A stretch of 64,000 bases of DNA from Psychroflexus sp. ALD_RP9 (GCF_017311165.1 NZ_CP062973.1:1240001-1304000), one strand, 5' to 3'. Positions 52,481 to 62,490 are shown, numbered from the stretch's first letter. Notes: generated from the sequence alone by a model not told the origin. Program-made: numbers and translations.

Positions 52481-54466
52481 ATGATGAGGTTACTCTTTTT
52501 AGCTGTTTTACTTTTTGTTGTAGCTCATACTTCTGCCCAAGGTACGCTAGGCGGTAATGCTCAAGGTAGGCCATCAACAAATAGAATCAGTCTAAGCGAG
52601 ACAAAAGGCGATGATAATGATAAAAAAGAAATTAAAGATATTGACGTTAGTGTAAGCGATTATAAGCAAATTTTAGCCAATGGCGATACGATTAGTTTAG
52701 ATACTACTCTTACTATTCGCAAGTACTATAAATATAATTATTTACGTCGTGATGACTTTGGTTTATTGCCTTTTCAGAACATTGGGCGCCCATTTAATGC
52801 ATTAACTCGTGACTTTAGCACATTATCACAAAACCCAGAATTTGGAGCCACCGCAAAGCACTTTAATTTTATGGAAGCTAATGATATTAGCTATTATCAC
52901 GTACCAACTCCACTCACTGAATTTTATTTTAAAACCGTATTTCAGCAAGGCCAAAATGTTGATGCCTTTTTTACAACCAATATTAAGCCCGAACTTAATT
53001 TATCAATCGCCTATAAAGGCTTACGATCACTTGGCAACTATCAAAATAGCTTAACTAGTACCGGAAATTTAAGAATGACTTTGAGTTACCAATCTAAAAA
53101 TCAACGTTATTTTGCACGAACCCATTTTGTTTCTCAAGATTTAATGAGCCAAGAAAATGGCGGGATGACAGCTGAGGCAGTTCAGTTTTACGAGGATGAG
53201 TTACCCGAATATGATAATCGCTCATCGGTAGCTATGCAATATGAAAATGCAGAATCGACTTTGTATGGGAAACGCTTCTATTTAAATCAAGCTTATAAAT
53301 TGAAGTCAAATGCTGACTCTACCTCTTCGGCTGAAGTTACCGCGTTTCATAAGCTGAATTTTTCAGATAAAGAATATCAATTTCAACAAACAGAAGCCAC
53401 ATCAATTTATGGTGAAGCCTTTGAAAATTCTAATTTATATGACGAAGTTGAGTATCAGTATGTTCGCAATCAGTTAGGAATTAGTTATCAACAGAAATTT
53501 TTAGGTAAACTCAGCGGATTTATAGAGCATACCAACTACAATTACGGGTTTAATTCTATTGTACTTCAAGATGATGGTAATATTGTACCCAACCGAATTA
53601 ACGAAGATGTTTTAGCTGTAGGCGGTAATTACCTTACACAGTTTGGCGGCTTCAAATTTAAAACCAATGCCGCACTTAATTTACATGACACCTTTAAAGG
53701 TTATGATGTAAATGTAACTTCGAGTTATCAATTAGATTCGACATCTACTGTTTCAGCACGATTAAAAATAAATTCAGCATTGCCAAATTTCAATTTTTTA
53801 TTGTATCAAAGTGATTATAAAAACTACAATTGGTACAATCCTAATTTTGATAATCAAAACTTACAGCAATTACAACTTCAGCTTGCATCTAAGCGCTTTG
53901 GGACTTACAAATTAAGCTATCAACGCATAGACAATTATACTTATTTCGGATTGATAGATAATCCAGATGCTACAGCAAATGCAGATACTCTGGTAAAGCC
54001 AATGCAAAGTGAGGCACAAGTTCAATACCTTAAATTTAAGGCACAAAAAGACTTTAAAGTTGGTAAGTTTGGGTTAGCTAACGATGTAATTTACCAACAA
54101 GTTTTGTCTGGCGAATCGGCTTTTCGAGTTCCTGAATTGGTGACACGCCAATCTTTATATTACCAAGATTTTTGGTTTAAAAAAGCCTTATTTATGCAAA
54201 CTGGAATCACATTTAATTACTTTACAGACTTCCAGTCTAATGCTTACGACCCGATTTTGTCTGAATTTTTTGTCAATAATCAAGACTTTAAAAGCTTTTA
54301 TACGGCAGACATCTTTTTTAACGCAAAAGTAAGAACAGCAAGAATTTACTTCAAGTTTGAAAACTTTCCAACCATATTCCAAGGAAATACCAACTTTGCA
54401 GCACCAAACTATGCTTACCGCGATTTTGTAATACGATTTGGTTTAGTGTGGAATTTATTTTTGTGA
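52481..54466 (+). CDS. Putative outer-membrane porin (Porin_10 family)
   Basis: This 661-aa protein has a signal peptide ending near 'HTSAQGT'. A hydrophilic stretch follows and then a long series of beta strands ('ISYYHVPTPLTEFYFKTVF', 'LNLSIAYKGLRSLGNYQNS', 'NLRMTLSYQSKNQRYFARTHF'), ending 'DFVIRFGLVWNLFL' with a terminal aromatic residue, typical of outer-membrane barrels. The pattern 'DFGLLPFQNIGRPFNALTRDF' marks the Bacteroidota Porin_10 family. The solute is unknown. It is divergent from rnhB, a common order in flavobacteria. Confidence 0.85.
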   Translation: MMRLLFLAVLLFVVAHTSAQGTLGGNAQGRPSTNRISLSETKGDDNDKKEIKDIDVSVSDYKQILANGDTISLDTTLTIRKYYKYNYLRRDDFGLLPFQNIGRPFNALTRDFSTLSQNPEFGATAKHFNFMEANDISYYHVPTPLTEFYFKTVFQQGQNVDAFFTTNIKPELNLSIAYKGLRSLGNYQNSLTSTGNLRMTLSYQSKNQRYFARTHFVSQDLMSQENGGMTAEAVQFYEDELPEYDNRSSVAMQYENAESTLYGKRFYLNQAYKLKSNADSTSSAEVTAFHKLNFSDKEYQFQQTEATSIYGEAFENSNLYDEVEYQYVRNQLGISYQQKFLGKLSGFIEHTNYNYGFNSIVLQDDGNIVPNRINEDVLAVGGNYLTQFGGFKFKTNAALNLHDTFKGYDVNVTSSYQLDSTSTVSARLKINSALPNFNFLLYQSDYKNYNWYNPNFDNQNLQQLQLQLASKRFGTYKLSYQRIDNYTYFGLIDNPDATANADTLVKPMQSEAQVQYLKFKAQKDFKVGKFGLANDVIYQQVLSGESAFRVPELVTRQSLYYQDFWFKKALFMQTGITFNYFTDFQSNAYDPILSEFFVNNQDFKSFYTADIFFNAKVRTARIYFKFENFPTIFQGNTNFAAPNYAYRDFVIRFGLVWNLFL

Positions 54467-54547
54467 TAACACTAATTTAATATACTGCGCTACTGAAGTG
54501 TTTTGTGCTATGAGACCTAAAGCTTAATTTTACAAAAAAAAGCTTCA

Positions 54548-55783
54548 ATGCTGCAAAAGCAACTTTTAATAATTGGTTATGTTTGGCCAGAACCGAATTC
54601 ATCTGCGGCTGGAAGCCGTATGATGCAACTGATTAATTTATTTTTAAGCAAAAACTTTAAAATAACCTACGCATCACCAGCAAAAACTACAGATTATACC
54701 GAAGATTTAACAAAACTTGGTGTTGATGTAGCCAATATTCAAGCCAATGATTCTAGTGTAGATCAATTTCTAGAAGCTTTACAACCAACTCATGTACTGT
54801 TTGATCGTTTTATGATGGAAGAACAATTTGGGTGGCGAGTAGCTGAAGTTATTCCTGAAGCTATTAGAATTTTAGATACAGAAGATTTACACTTTTTTAG
54901 ACGAGCAAGACAGCAAGCTTATAAATCAAAACAAAGTTTTAAAACCAGTTTTTTATTTACGGCAGAAGCCAAACGAGAAATTGCTTCAATTTATCGTTGT
55001 GACCTTAGTTTAATTATTTCTCAAGCCGAATTAAACCTGTTAAAAACACAATTTAAAATAGATAAACGCTTATTGTTATACCTTCCTTTTTTAGTAGATT
55101 ATAAGCGTTTAAAAGAACGAGATTTACCATTATTTCAAGACCGAAAAGATTTTGTAAGCATTGGTAATTTTTTACATCCGCCGAATTACGATCAAGTATT
55201 ATACTTAAAAGAAGATATTTGGCCTTTAATTAAGGCTGAGTTACCTCAAGCTAAGTTGCACGTTTATGGAGCCTATACCTCACAAAAAGTAGAGCAATTG
55301 CACCAAGCATCAGAGGGTTTTTTAATTCATGGTCGCGCTAAACATGCTATTAACACAATCAAGCATGCCAAAGTATTGCTAGCACCATTGCGCTTTGGCG
55401 CGGGCTTAAAAGGAAAATTTATTGATAGTATGCGTGCTGGAACGCCAGCTGTAACGACCACTATTGGTGCAGAGGGTTTGTGTGGTGATTTGCCTTGGTG
55501 TGGCGAAATAGCTAATGAAGCTAAAGGTTTTGCTGAACAAGCAGTAAAACTATATCAGAATGAAAAGCGTTGGCATAAAACACAATTTAACGGATTTAAA
55601 TTATTAGAAGAGCGTTTTAGGTTGCAAAAATTTAAACCAACTGTGTTTAAACGATTACAAAAAATTGAAATAGAATTACATAAGCATCGTCAGGCAAATT
55701 TTGTAGGCCAAATGTTGATGCATCATAGCTTACAAAGTACAAAATATATGTCACGTTGGATTGAGCTTAAATCTCAAACTTAA
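54548..55783 (+). CDS. Glycosyltransferase, GT4-like
   Basis: This 411-aa protein has a GT-B fold. The N-terminal domain opens 'QLLIIGYVWPEPNSSAAGSRMMQLINLF'. The C-terminal nucleotide-sugar domain shows 'FVSIGNFLHPPNYDQVLYL' and 'LLAPLRFGAGLKGKFIDSMRAGTPAVTTTIGAEGL', the GxGxKGK...G-P-V pattern of GT1/GT4 transferases. It has no membrane segment. The donor and acceptor cannot be told, and no polysaccharide cluster surrounds it, so it may act alone on a glycan or glycolipid. Confidence 0.85.
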   Translation: MLQKQLLIIGYVWPEPNSSAAGSRMMQLINLFLSKNFKITYASPAKTTDYTEDLTKLGVDVANIQANDSSVDQFLEALQPTHVLFDRFMMEEQFGWRVAEVIPEAIRILDTEDLHFFRRARQQAYKSKQSFKTSFLFTAEAKREIASIYRCDLSLIISQAELNLLKTQFKIDKRLLLYLPFLVDYKRLKERDLPLFQDRKDFVSIGNFLHPPNYDQVLYLKEDIWPLIKAELPQAKLHVYGAYTSQKVEQLHQASEGFLIHGRAKHAINTIKHAKVLLAPLRFGAGLKGKFIDSMRAGTPAVTTTIGAEGLCGDLPWCGEIANEAKGFAEQAVKLYQNEKRWHKTQFNGFKLLEERFRLQKFKPTVFKRLQKIEIELHKHRQANFVGQMLMHHSLQSTKYMSRWIELKSQT

Positions 55784-55790
55784 GTGAGAT

Positions 55791-55994
55791 TTATTTACGC
55801 TTACATGTTTTTACACCTAGAATTGTATAGAGTGGATAAAAACTAATAATGCTCGTTAATACAAATACACCCGCAAAAATAAGTAAAATAATACCTAGCG
55901 TTCCAGAAATAATATCTTGTGTAAATAAACCAACTATTACAGCGGCAATTAAAAACCGCACTAACTTGTCGGCTGATCCCATATTTTTTTTCAT
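55791..55994 (-). CDS. DUF2892 (YgaP-type) small membrane protein
   Basis: This 67-aa protein begins 'MKKNMGSADKLVRFLIAAVIVGLF' and has two TM segments, then 'SFYPLYTILGVKTCKRK'. This is the DUF2892 inner-membrane family, often found alone or fused to rhodanese domains. The role is unknown. It converges closely with the glycosyltransferase gene (7 bp apart). Confidence 0.88.
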   Translation of the reverse strand: MKKNMGSADKLVRFLIAAVIVGLFTQDIISGTLGIILLIFAGVFVLTSIISFYPLYTILGVKTCKRK

Positions 55995-56137
55995 ATTAGT
56001 CCGATTTTAATCTATAGTTAAATATACGAAAAAAAGATAACTTCAGTTTAGATAGCTTTCAGATGCCGAATGACAACCGATGTAAATATTCCAATAAATT
56101 TATTGCTAATACCTCTGTGAAATACCACTAAAATTAG

Positions 56138-56314
56138 CTATTTATTTTTATTACTAGGAAACTTTTGTTCAGAGTACTGTCCTAAAAAGTAAAAACCTAA
56201 TAAAGGTATAAACATAAATTTTGCTGATGCTTCTAGTACATTTAGCTCGTTTAAGCTTAATAATATAATTGCCATTAAAACAATGGCTATGCTGTTAAAA
56301 ATGGTTTTATTCAT
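56138..56314 (-). CDS. Small two-TM membrane protein
   Basis: From ATG 56314 this is a 58-aa protein, 'MNKTIFNSIAIVLMAIILLSLNELNV...', with two hydrophobic segments and a lysine-rich tail. The frame continues upstream into the preceding gene, so the internal ATG is the more likely start. It follows the DUF4199-like gene by 22 bp on the same strand and may be the last gene of the secA transcript. No function known. Confidence 0.5.
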   Translation of the reverse strand: MNKTIFNSIAIVLMAIILLSLNELNVLEASAKFMFIPLLGFYFLGQYSEQKFPSNKNK

Positions 56315-56336
56315 AAATATTATTTTTTCAAGAATT

Positions 56337-56825
56337 TTATTTACTTGGCTTCTTTTTTTTGAAAAATAAAGCAATAATAGCTGACCAAAATATGCCCGTT
56401 GCTAAATTTCCAAACATGGCTTGTCGAGTAAAAGCTCCCATATTATACAAAGTCTCGGCTGAAGACTGATTAGTTCCATTTTTAACAGCTGTAATTACGG
56501 CTTTATTAAAAAATTCTGGTGATACATATTCACCTAAAACAAAAATAGGAACAGGAGAAAAACCAGCCACAATACCAGAAAAAATAGCACCTGAAATAAA
56601 GGCTTTTCGCCAATCGATTTTTTGATGGTATATTTTTTCATTTTTCTCTCGAATGCATAAATAAACAATAGCAATAAGTGGTAGATTTAAAGCCATTGAG
56701 TAAATACTGTACATGCCAATACTTTCATCATGCCAACCTAGAGCTTTTTCAGCATAAAGCCAAAGCAAATTGAGCAATGTAAAAAACATTGCCCATTTAA
56801 ATTCTATTTTAAAATTCTTTATCAT
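56337..56825 (-). CDS. DUF4199-like integral membrane protein
   Basis: This 162-aa protein has four hydrophobic segments (about residues 10-28, 40-60, 75-100 and 140-157). The pattern 'WRKAFISGAIFSGIVAGFSPVPIF' followed by a soluble loop is reminiscent of the DUF4199 family of Bacteroidota. It starts 6 bp after the secA stop, so it is co-transcribed with secA. The function is unknown and the family call tentative. Confidence 0.6.
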   Translation of the reverse strand: MIKNFKIEFKWAMFFTLLNLLWLYAEKALGWHDESIGMYSIYSMALNLPLIAIVYLCIREKNEKIYHQKIDWRKAFISGAIFSGIVAGFSPVPIFVLGEYVSPEFFNKAVITAVKNGTNQSSAETLYNMGAFTRQAMFGNLATGIFWSAIIALFFKKKKPSK

Positions 56826-56831
56826 TTTGGT

Positions 56832-59800
56832 TTATGCTTTGCCTTTAAGCACCCATTCACCACGGTCAAGCAAAGGAGCAGCTTGTTTAAACTTTACTGT
56901 TTTTTCTTCACCATTCACAACATTTTTAATCACGACACGATCATTGCGACCAATTTTTGGCTGTTCTCTTACTATAGTTTCAGTAACTTGTTGCTGCTGA
57001 CTCGCCGATTCTCCTGCTTGACGGTTTTGCATCGCTTGTTCATCAAGGTTTGGAATATTATCTTTTTGAGTAGTTAGATTTGGATCTTGTCGGCGTGTTT
57101 GCTTTGCTTCTTGAATATTGCTAGCATCGTTTTGAGGAATTTCACCTTTAAATAAGAAACTGATAACATCTTTATTAACCTCTTCGAGCATAACTTTGAA
57201 TAATTCAAATGCTTCAAATTTATAAATAAGAAGTGGGTCTTTTTGTTCATGAACAGCTAATTGAACGCTTTGTTTTAATTCATCCATCTTACGAAGATGG
57301 TTTTTCCAAGCTTCATCAATTATAGCTAAGCTGATGTTTTTTTCAAAGTCTGTGACCAATTCTTTTCCTTCAGATTCGTAGGCTTGCTTTAAATTGGTAA
57401 CCACCTGCAATGTCTTTTGACCATCGGTAAAAGGTACTGCTATACGTTCAAACTTTTCGCCTTGATTTTCATAGACTTGCTTAATAACAGGGAAAGCTTC
57501 TTCTGCATTTCGCTGCATTTTTTCTTGGTAATTTTTATAAGCAGCTTTGTAAATTAAACCTGTTAATTTTTGATCGGCCATTTTTTCAAATTCTTTTTCA
57601 GAAACTGGAGAGTTCATTGAGAAGAATCTGATGAGTTCAAATTCGAAATTACTAAAATCGTTGGCAGCTTTGTTGAAGTTTACGATTACTTCGGCTGTAT
57701 CGAAGATAGTATTGGCAATGTCTATACGCAAACGGTTACCAAATAAGGCGTTGTAACGACGTTTGTAAATCACTTCACGTTGAGCGTTCATGACATCGTC
57801 GTATTCTAATAGTCGCTTTCTGATACCAAAGTTGTTTTCTTCAACTTTTTTCTGGGCGCGTTCAATAGACTTTGAAATCATGGAATGTTGAATTACTTCG
57901 CCTTCTTCAAGCCCCATTCGGTCCATGAGTTTTGCGATACGTTCACTTCCAAATTTACGCATTAAGCTATCTTCAAGAGATACATAAAATTGAGAACTTC
58001 CAGGATCACCTTGACGACCGGCACGACCACGTAATTGCCTATCAACACGTCTTGAATCGTGGCGTTCGGTACCAATAATTGCTAAACCGCCAGCTTGTTT
58101 AACTTCTTTAGAGAGTTTAATATCGGTACCACGGCCAGCCATATTAGTAGCAATGGTAACAACACCACTTTTACCAGCTTCTGCGACAACATCGGCTTCT
58201 TTTTTGTGAAGTTTAGCGTTTAAGACGTTGTGTTTAACGTTTCTGATTTTAAGCATTCGACTTAAAAGTTCAGATATTTCAACTGAGGTAGTTCCGATTA
58301 ATATTGGTCTGCCAGCTTCAGAAAGTTTAACGACTTCTTCGGCAATGGCGTTGTATTTTTCACGAACTGTTTTATAAACTTTATCTTGCTTATCATCTCG
58401 TGCAATTGGTTTGTTGGTTGGTATTTCAACTACATCAAGTTCATAGATTTCCCAAAATTCACCTGCTTCGGTTACCGCTGTACCAGTCATCCCAGATAAC
58501 TTGTTATACATACGGAAGTAATTTTGAAGTGTTATGGTAGCAAAGGTTTGTGTGGCATCTTCAATTTTGACGTTTTCTTTAGCTTCTATGGCTTGGTGTA
58601 AACCGTCTGAATAACGGCGACCATCCATAATACGACCTGTTTGCTCATCTACAATTTTAACTTTATTGTCAATTACCACATATTCGGTATCTTTTTCGAA
58701 TAAAGTGTAGGCTTTAAGCAGTTGGTTTAAGGTATGAATACGTTCGCTTTTAATACTAAAGTTTCTGTAAAGCTCTTCTTTTTTCTCGGCTTCTTCTTCT
58801 TTTGAAAGATTTTGCTTTTCGATTTCGGCGATTTCCATACCAATTTCTGGCATGACAAAAAAGTCGTCGTCTTCAGATTTTGATAAAAACTCGATTCCTT
58901 TATCGGTCAAATCAATTTGATTGCTTTTTTCTTCAATTGTAAAATATAAGTCGGCATCTACTTTATGCATTTCACGATTATTATCTTGCATATAGTAGTT
59001 TTCAGTTTTTTGAAGCAACTGTTTAACGCCTTCTTCACTTAAGAACTTAATTAGGGCTTTGTTTTTTGGTAAACCTCTAAATACACGTAGAAGTAAAAAG
59101 CCACCTTCTTTTTTATCGCCAGCTTTAATTAGTTTTTTTGCTTCAGCTAGGACGCCAATTAAGTGTTTACGTTGGGCTTCAACAATTTTGGCAATTTGAG
59201 GTTTAAGATTGTCAAATTCATGAACATCACCTTTTGGGACAGGTCCTGAAATAATTAATGGTGTTCTCGCTTCATCAATTAAAACGGAGTCAACTTCATC
59301 AACGATGGCAAAATTATGTTTACGTTGAACAAGGTCTTTTGGTGAGTGACTCATGTTATCTCGAAGGTAATCGAAACCAAATTCGTTATTTGTTCCGTAA
59401 GTAATATCGGCATTATAAGCCCTGCGGCGTTCTTCAGAATTTGGTTTGTAGTAATCTACACAAGCCACGCTTAAGCCATGAAATTCGAAAATTGGAGCCA
59501 TCCAAGCGCTATCACGTTTGGCAAGGTAATCGTTTACAGTTACTAAGTGAACACCTTTTCCTGTAAGTGCATTTAAGTATACTGGTAAAGTGGCGACAAG
59601 TGTTTTTCCTTCACCAGTTTGCATCTCGGCAATTTTACCTTGGTGCATAGCAATACCACCAATTAATTGAACATCGTAATGTACCATATCCCAAGTGACA
59701 GGTTTTCCTGCAGCATCCCAAGAATTTTGCCAAATAGCATAATCGCCATCTAAGGATATGTAATCTTTTTGTGCAGAAAGTGCACGATCAAATTCAGACG

Positions 59801-60197
59801 CGGTAACTTTTAATTCGGTGTTATTTAAAAAGCGTTTGGCGGTTTCTTTAACCGTTGCAAAAGCTTCTGGTAAAATTTCGTTTAGGACTTCTTCAGATAT
59901 TTTATAGGCTTCATCATCAAGGTTGTCTATTTGTGTAAATAGGCTTTCTTTTTCATCAATATCTTCTTTTGCTTCTGCCTTTTGGCGTAGTTCGTCTTGT
60001 TGCGCCCTGATTTCTTTGGTAGCTTCTTGAAGTTTAGCCTTAAACTTAGTAGTATTAGCTCTAAGTTCGTCTAGGCTTAATTGTTCAAATTGACTTTCGA
60101 AAGATTTTATTTTGTCGACTAGTGGTGTAATTTGTTTCAAGTCTTTTTTAGTCTTGTCACCCACAAATACTTTAAGTACAGCGTCTAGTATGCCCAT
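56832..60197 (-). CDS. secA: Preprotein translocase ATPase SecA
   Basis: This 1121-aa protein is the motor of Sec export at the inner membrane. It has the Walker A motif '[14 protein letters not shown]' (GEGKT at 195-199), the DEAD-type box '[23 protein letters not shown]', the second helicase domain with '[14 protein letters not shown]', and '[24 protein letters not shown]'. The insertion of about 150 residues around '[26 protein letters not shown]' is usual in Bacteroidota. The C-terminus ends '[14 protein letters not shown]' and lacks the Cys-rich zinc finger that binds SecB in proteobacteria. It has its own -7 element (60221-60228) behind the DUF2795 terminator. Confidence 0.97.
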   Translation of the reverse strand: MGILDAVLKVFVGDKTKKDLKQITPLVDKIKSFESQFEQLSLDELRANTTKFKAKLQEATKEIRAQQDELRQKAEAKEDIDEKESLFTQIDNLDDEAYKISEEVLNEILPEAFATVKETAKRFLNNTELKVTASEFDRALSAQKDYISLDGDYAIWQNSWDAAGKPVTWDMVHYDVQLIGGIAMHQGKIAEMQTGEGKTLVATLPVYLNALTGKGVHLVTVNDYLAKRDSAWMAPIFEFHGLSVACVDYYKPNSEERRRAYNADITYGTNNEFGFDYLRDNMSHSPKDLVQRKHNFAIVDEVDSVLIDEARTPLIISGPVPKGDVHEFDNLKPQIAKIVEAQRKHLIGVLAEAKKLIKAGDKKEGGFLLLRVFRGLPKNKALIKFLSEEGVKQLLQKTENYYMQDNNREMHKVDADLYFTIEEKSNQIDLTDKGIEFLSKSEDDDFFVMPEIGMEIAEIEKQNLSKEEEAEKKEELYRNFSIKSERIHTLNQLLKAYTLFEKDTEYVVIDNKVKIVDEQTGRIMDGRRYSDGLHQAIEAKENVKIEDATQTFATITLQNYFRMYNKLSGMTGTAVTEAGEFWEIYELDVVEIPTNKPIARDDKQDKVYKTVREKYNAIAEEVVKLSEAGRPILIGTTSVEISELLSRMLKIRNVKHNVLNAKLHKKEADVVAEAGKSGVVTIATNMAGRGTDIKLSKEVKQAGGLAIIGTERHDSRRVDRQLRGRAGRQGDPGSSQFYVSLEDSLMRKFGSERIAKLMDRMGLEEGEVIQHSMISKSIERAQKKVEENNFGIRKRLLEYDDVMNAQREVIYKRRYNALFGNRLRIDIANTIFDTAEVIVNFNKAANDFSNFEFELIRFFSMNSPVSEKEFEKMADQKLTGLIYKAAYKNYQEKMQRNAEEAFPVIKQVYENQGEKFERIAVPFTDGQKTLQVVTNLKQAYESEGKELVTDFEKNISLAIIDEAWKNHLRKMDELKQSVQLAVHEQKDPLLIYKFEAFELFKVMLEEVNKDVISFLFKGEIPQNDASNIQEAKQTRRQDPNLTTQKDNIPNLDEQAMQNRQAGESASQQQQVTETIVREQPKIGRNDRVVIKNVVNGEEKTVKFKQAAPLLDRGEWVLKGKA

Positions 60198-60220
60198 AAT
60201 GCAATTAATAAATTATAATT

Positions 60221-60228
60221 CAAAGGTA
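60221..60228 (-). promoter_or_regulatory. -7 element TACCTTTG of secA
   Basis: This is an exact TAnnTTTG match on the minus strand, 23 bp before the secA ATG and just after the terminator of the DUF2795 gene. No TTG at the consensus spacing. Confidence 0.5.
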
Positions 60229-60230
60229 GT

Positions 60231-60262
60231 GAAAAAAAAAAGTCTCTGTGCGAGACTTTTTA
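60231..60262 (-). terminator. Rho-independent terminator after the DUF2795 gene
   Basis: The stem AGTCTC/GAGACT (60241-60246 with 60252-60257) is extended by A-T pairs and has a 5-nt loop. On the minus strand it is followed by nine or more T. It separates the DUF2795 gene from secA. Confidence 0.85.
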
Positions 60263-60284
60263 AGCTTTTATAAGTTGAAAATGA

Positions 60285-60506
60285 TTAATATTCATCTTCA
60301 TTCCAGAGGTAATCTTCATCAGTGGGATAATCTGGCCAAATTTCTTCAATAGAGTCGTAGGTATCTCCTTCGTCTTCAATAGATTGTAGGTTTTCTACAA
60401 CCTCTAAAGGCGCACCAGTTCTAATGGCATAATCAATCAACTCATCTTTGGTGGCTGGCCAAGGAGCGTCACTTAAATACGATGCTAATTCTAGTGTCCA
60501 ATACAT
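60285..60506 (-). CDS. DUF2795 domain protein, very acidic
   Basis: This 73-aa protein begins 'MYWTLELASYLSDAPWPATKDELIDYAIRTGAPLEVVENLQSI', the DUF2795 domain, and ends in a strongly acidic, Tyr-rich tail ('EDEGDTYDSIEEIWPDYPTDEDYLW'). In flavobacteria it is often found before secA, as here. It has a perfect promoter (60532-60561) and its own terminator, so it is a strongly defined single-gene unit. Function unknown. Confidence 0.88.
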   Translation of the reverse strand: MYWTLELASYLSDAPWPATKDELIDYAIRTGAPLEVVENLQSIEDEGDTYDSIEEIWPDYPTDEDYLWNEDEY

Positions 60507-60531
60507 TTTTATAATGTGTTTAATATTTTTG

Positions 60532-60561
60532 CAAATGTAATTTTTTTGCCGAAATAGTCAA
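60532..60561 (-). promoter_or_regulatory. Promoter TTG-N19-TACATTTG of the DUF2795 gene
   Basis: On the minus strand TTG (60559-60561) is followed by exactly 19 bp and TACATTTG (60532-60539), the full Bacteroidota consensus. The ATG is 25 bp downstream. Confidence 0.8.
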
Positions 60562-60606
60562 GTTTTTTATGATTTATTTCAGCTTTGAAAATCAAATTGT
60601 TAGCGT

Positions 60607-61170
60607 TTATTTTTGTTTTTCAGGAATCCATTTTACTTCATTAGCGTCAAGTTCTTTAGCTGTGGCTCGAGACACTACAAATAAATAATCAGACAAACGA
60701 TTTAAATATTGTAAAACTTCTGTATCAAAATTTTCAATTTCAAAAAGTGCTGTGGCGTTACGTTCGGCGCGGCGACAAACGCAACGACAAATATGTGCTT
60801 GAGAGACTGTTTTGTGCCCGCCAGGAAGTACAAAATGTGTCATTTCGGGCAAATTTTTGTTCATTTCATCAATACGATGTTCAAGATAATTAATGTCATC
60901 TTGCGTGATTCGTTGTATGTTAAGGCGTTTTTGTTTAGCTTCTTCGGCTTCGGTAGCTAAGATGGCACCAATTGTGAACAATTGATGTTGAATTTGATTG
61001 ATATCAGCTTCAATTTGAGTATTGACTTCATGGTCTTTAAGCATGCCCAAATGAGCATTTAATTCGTCTACCGTTCCATAGCTTTCAATCCGGATATGAT
61101 GTTTTGGAACACGCGACCCGCCAAAAAGCGAGGTTGTGCCTTTATCTCCTGTTTTAGTATATATTTTCAT
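60607..61170 (-). CDS. Cob(I)alamin adenosyltransferase, PduO type
   Basis: This 187-aa protein begins 'KIYTKTGDKGTTSLFGGSRVPKHHIRIESYGTVDELNAHLG', the ATP-binding start of PduO-type transferases, and has 'FVLPGGHKTVSQAHICRCVCRRAERNA' near the end with the conserved Arg residues. It transfers adenosyl from ATP to corrinoid to make coenzyme B12. No B12 pathway genes are nearby. Its ATG lies 3 bp after the stop of a 57-aa membrane protein gene that has a -7 element, so the two form one unit. Confidence 0.94.
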   Translation of the reverse strand: MKIYTKTGDKGTTSLFGGSRVPKHHIRIESYGTVDELNAHLGMLKDHEVNTQIEADINQIQHQLFTIGAILATEAEEAKQKRLNIQRITQDDINYLEHRIDEMNKNLPEMTHFVLPGGHKTVSQAHICRCVCRRAERNATALFEIENFDTEVLQYLNRLSDYLFVVSRATAKELDANEVKWIPEKQK

Positions 61171-61173
61171 AGT

Positions 61174-61347
61174 TTATAACTTGTTGTTTTTGCGTCTTTC
61201 TGAAACACTTTTGCCAAAAGCTTTACCTTTTCGGCTCTGACGTTTTTGTTGGTTACGTTTGTGGTTTAACATGACCAGAATAAATAAAACGGCTAGACCT
61301 ATTATAACAGCAATAATTTGCATTTCTGGTGAAAGCTCGCTAAACAT
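61174..61347 (-). CDS. 57-aa single-TM membrane protein before the cobalamin adenosyltransferase gene
   Basis: On the minus strand ATG at 61345-61347 opens 57 codons, ending TAA at 61174-61176. It starts MFSELSPEMQ, has one hydrophobic helix (about residues 10-27, 'IIAVIIGLAVLFILVML') and a very basic tail ('NHKRNQQKRQSRKGKAFGKS'). The -7 element TAATTTTG at 61374-61381 stands 26 bp upstream, and the adenosyltransferase ATG follows 3 bp after the stop. Coding density, composition and context support a real small gene. Function unknown. Confidence 0.7.
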   Translation of the reverse strand: MFSELSPEMQIIAVIIGLAVLFILVMLNHKRNQQKRQSRKGKAFGKSVSERRKNNKL

Positions 61348-61373
61348 AAATTAGAATTTTAGGTCTAAAATAG

Positions 61374-61381
61374 CAAAATTA
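61374..61381 (-). promoter_or_regulatory. -7 element TAATTTTG of the 57-aa gene / adenosyltransferase unit
   Basis: This exact TAnnTTTG match on the minus strand lies right at the 3' end of the methyltransferase gene and 26 bp before the 57-aa ORF. Confidence 0.5.
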
Positions 61382-61382
61382 A

Positions 61383-62159
61383 TTAGATTCTAATTCTAAA
61401 ATGCTCTTTTGCTTGTTCAGGTCTTTTAAAGCAAATTCCCCAGTAAAAAGTATCAATACTGACATGAATTTCAGGCGAATTAGAAACTTCTTCCCAAGCT
61501 TTTGTCATTTCCTTCGACCAATGAATATCATCAAAAATAAAGATAGTTTGGTCGTGTGCATGCGGCTTTAATTGATTGAAATAGTGCCAAGTTGCCTCAT
61601 AATTATGATGACCATCTATATAAATTAAATCATAAGTTTTGGTCGGAGCAAGACTTTTGATCAATTGGTTGAAGTCACTGTTATGTGTTGTGATTTTAGA
61701 TGTACAGTTGAAATTTTTAAATAAAGCTTCAGCACGTTTTAGTGTGTTTGGGCAAGCTTCTACGGTGTCTAGTTGTAAAGTATTATTTAGCGCTATGGCT
61801 AAACTTCCTAAACCTAAAGATGTACCAAGTTCTAATGCATTTTCAACTTTTAGGTAATTGCAAATGCGGTTGAGCAATTGGGCTCTTTTTTTGGTTATAC
61901 CAGCATTTTTAGCAATTTGGTTGACTGCCCGTTGGTTAGTATTAAATACACGTGAGCCAGCACCGAAGTCTTTTACTGAAATTAATGACTTGTCATTTAA
62001 TAACTCAAGTTTTGCATTTTGCCATGTTTTATAGGCTTTCCGAGGCGATTTATCGTAAAAGCATTGTGTAACTAATTTGTAAACGAAAGGTGAGTGCACG
62101 CCATGCTGATTTTTAGAGTTCAGCAAAAAATTGAGATATGAATGAATTTGATGTTTCAT
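61383..62159 (-). CDS. Class I SAM-dependent methyltransferase
   Basis: This 258-aa protein has a Rossmann methyltransferase core with SAM motif I 'NALELGTSLGLGSLAIAL' near residues 110-127, the acidic loop 'LDTVEACPNTLKRAEALF', and 'YDLIYIDGHHNYEATWHYFNQL' like O-methyltransferases of the class-3 type. The N-terminal part ('HSYLNFLLNSKNQHGVHSPFVYKLVTQCFYD') is conserved in flavobacteria. The substrate is unknown. It lies on the same strand as, and just upstream of, the 57-aa gene. Confidence 0.82.
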   Translation of the reverse strand: MKHQIHSYLNFLLNSKNQHGVHSPFVYKLVTQCFYDKSPRKAYKTWQNAKLELLNDKSLISVKDFGAGSRVFNTNQRAVNQIAKNAGITKKRAQLLNRICNYLKVENALELGTSLGLGSLAIALNNTLQLDTVEACPNTLKRAEALFKNFNCTSKITTHNSDFNQLIKSLAPTKTYDLIYIDGHHNYEATWHYFNQLKPHAHDQTIFIFDDIHWSKEMTKAWEEVSNSPEIHVSIDTFYWGICFKRPEQAKEHFRIRI

Positions 62160-62234
62160 ACACGGCTAAATTAAACTTTTAATTAAAATAACTCAAAACT
62201 GATTTTAATCATGTTTTAAGTTTTGTTAAGCCTT

Positions 62235-62242
62235 TATTTTTG
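62235..62242 (+). promoter_or_regulatory. -7 element TATTTTTG of the small membrane protein gene
   Basis: This exact TAnnTTTG match 19 bp before ATG 62262 lies inside the upstream extension of that frame. It supports the shorter start. Confidence 0.5.
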
Positions 62243-62261
62243 CTGTACAAAATATGAAGCT

Positions 62262-62435
62262 ATGTATTCACTTTTATCAACTCTTTTAGTTAATTGGTCT
62301 AATGGTGCTTTCATTATGACTGTAATTTTTGGTCTTGTTATTTTAGGTTTAATAGGCGCTGTAATTATTTTTATAAATAACAGCATAAAAAAAGATCAAC
62401 GTAAGAAAAAAGAGCTTGAAGAACAACAGAATTAG
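62262..62435 (+). CDS. Small single-TM membrane protein
   Basis: From ATG 62262 this is a 57-aa protein, 'MYSLLSTLLVNWSNGAFIMTV...'. One long hydrophobic helix ('VIFGLVILGLIGAVIIFI') is followed by a charged tail ('KKDQRKKKELEEQQN'). It is flanked by a -7 element and a strong terminator, so it is an independent transcription unit. Its layout resembles the other 57-aa protein in this window, but the sequences are not obviously related. Function unknown. Confidence 0.72.
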   Translation: MYSLLSTLLVNWSNGAFIMTVIFGLVILGLIGAVIIFINNSIKKDQRKKKELEEQQN

Positions 62436-62490
62436 TCCAACGCATTAATGTCTAATCAACATTAATATTTCATAGTAATAGGATTTTTTT

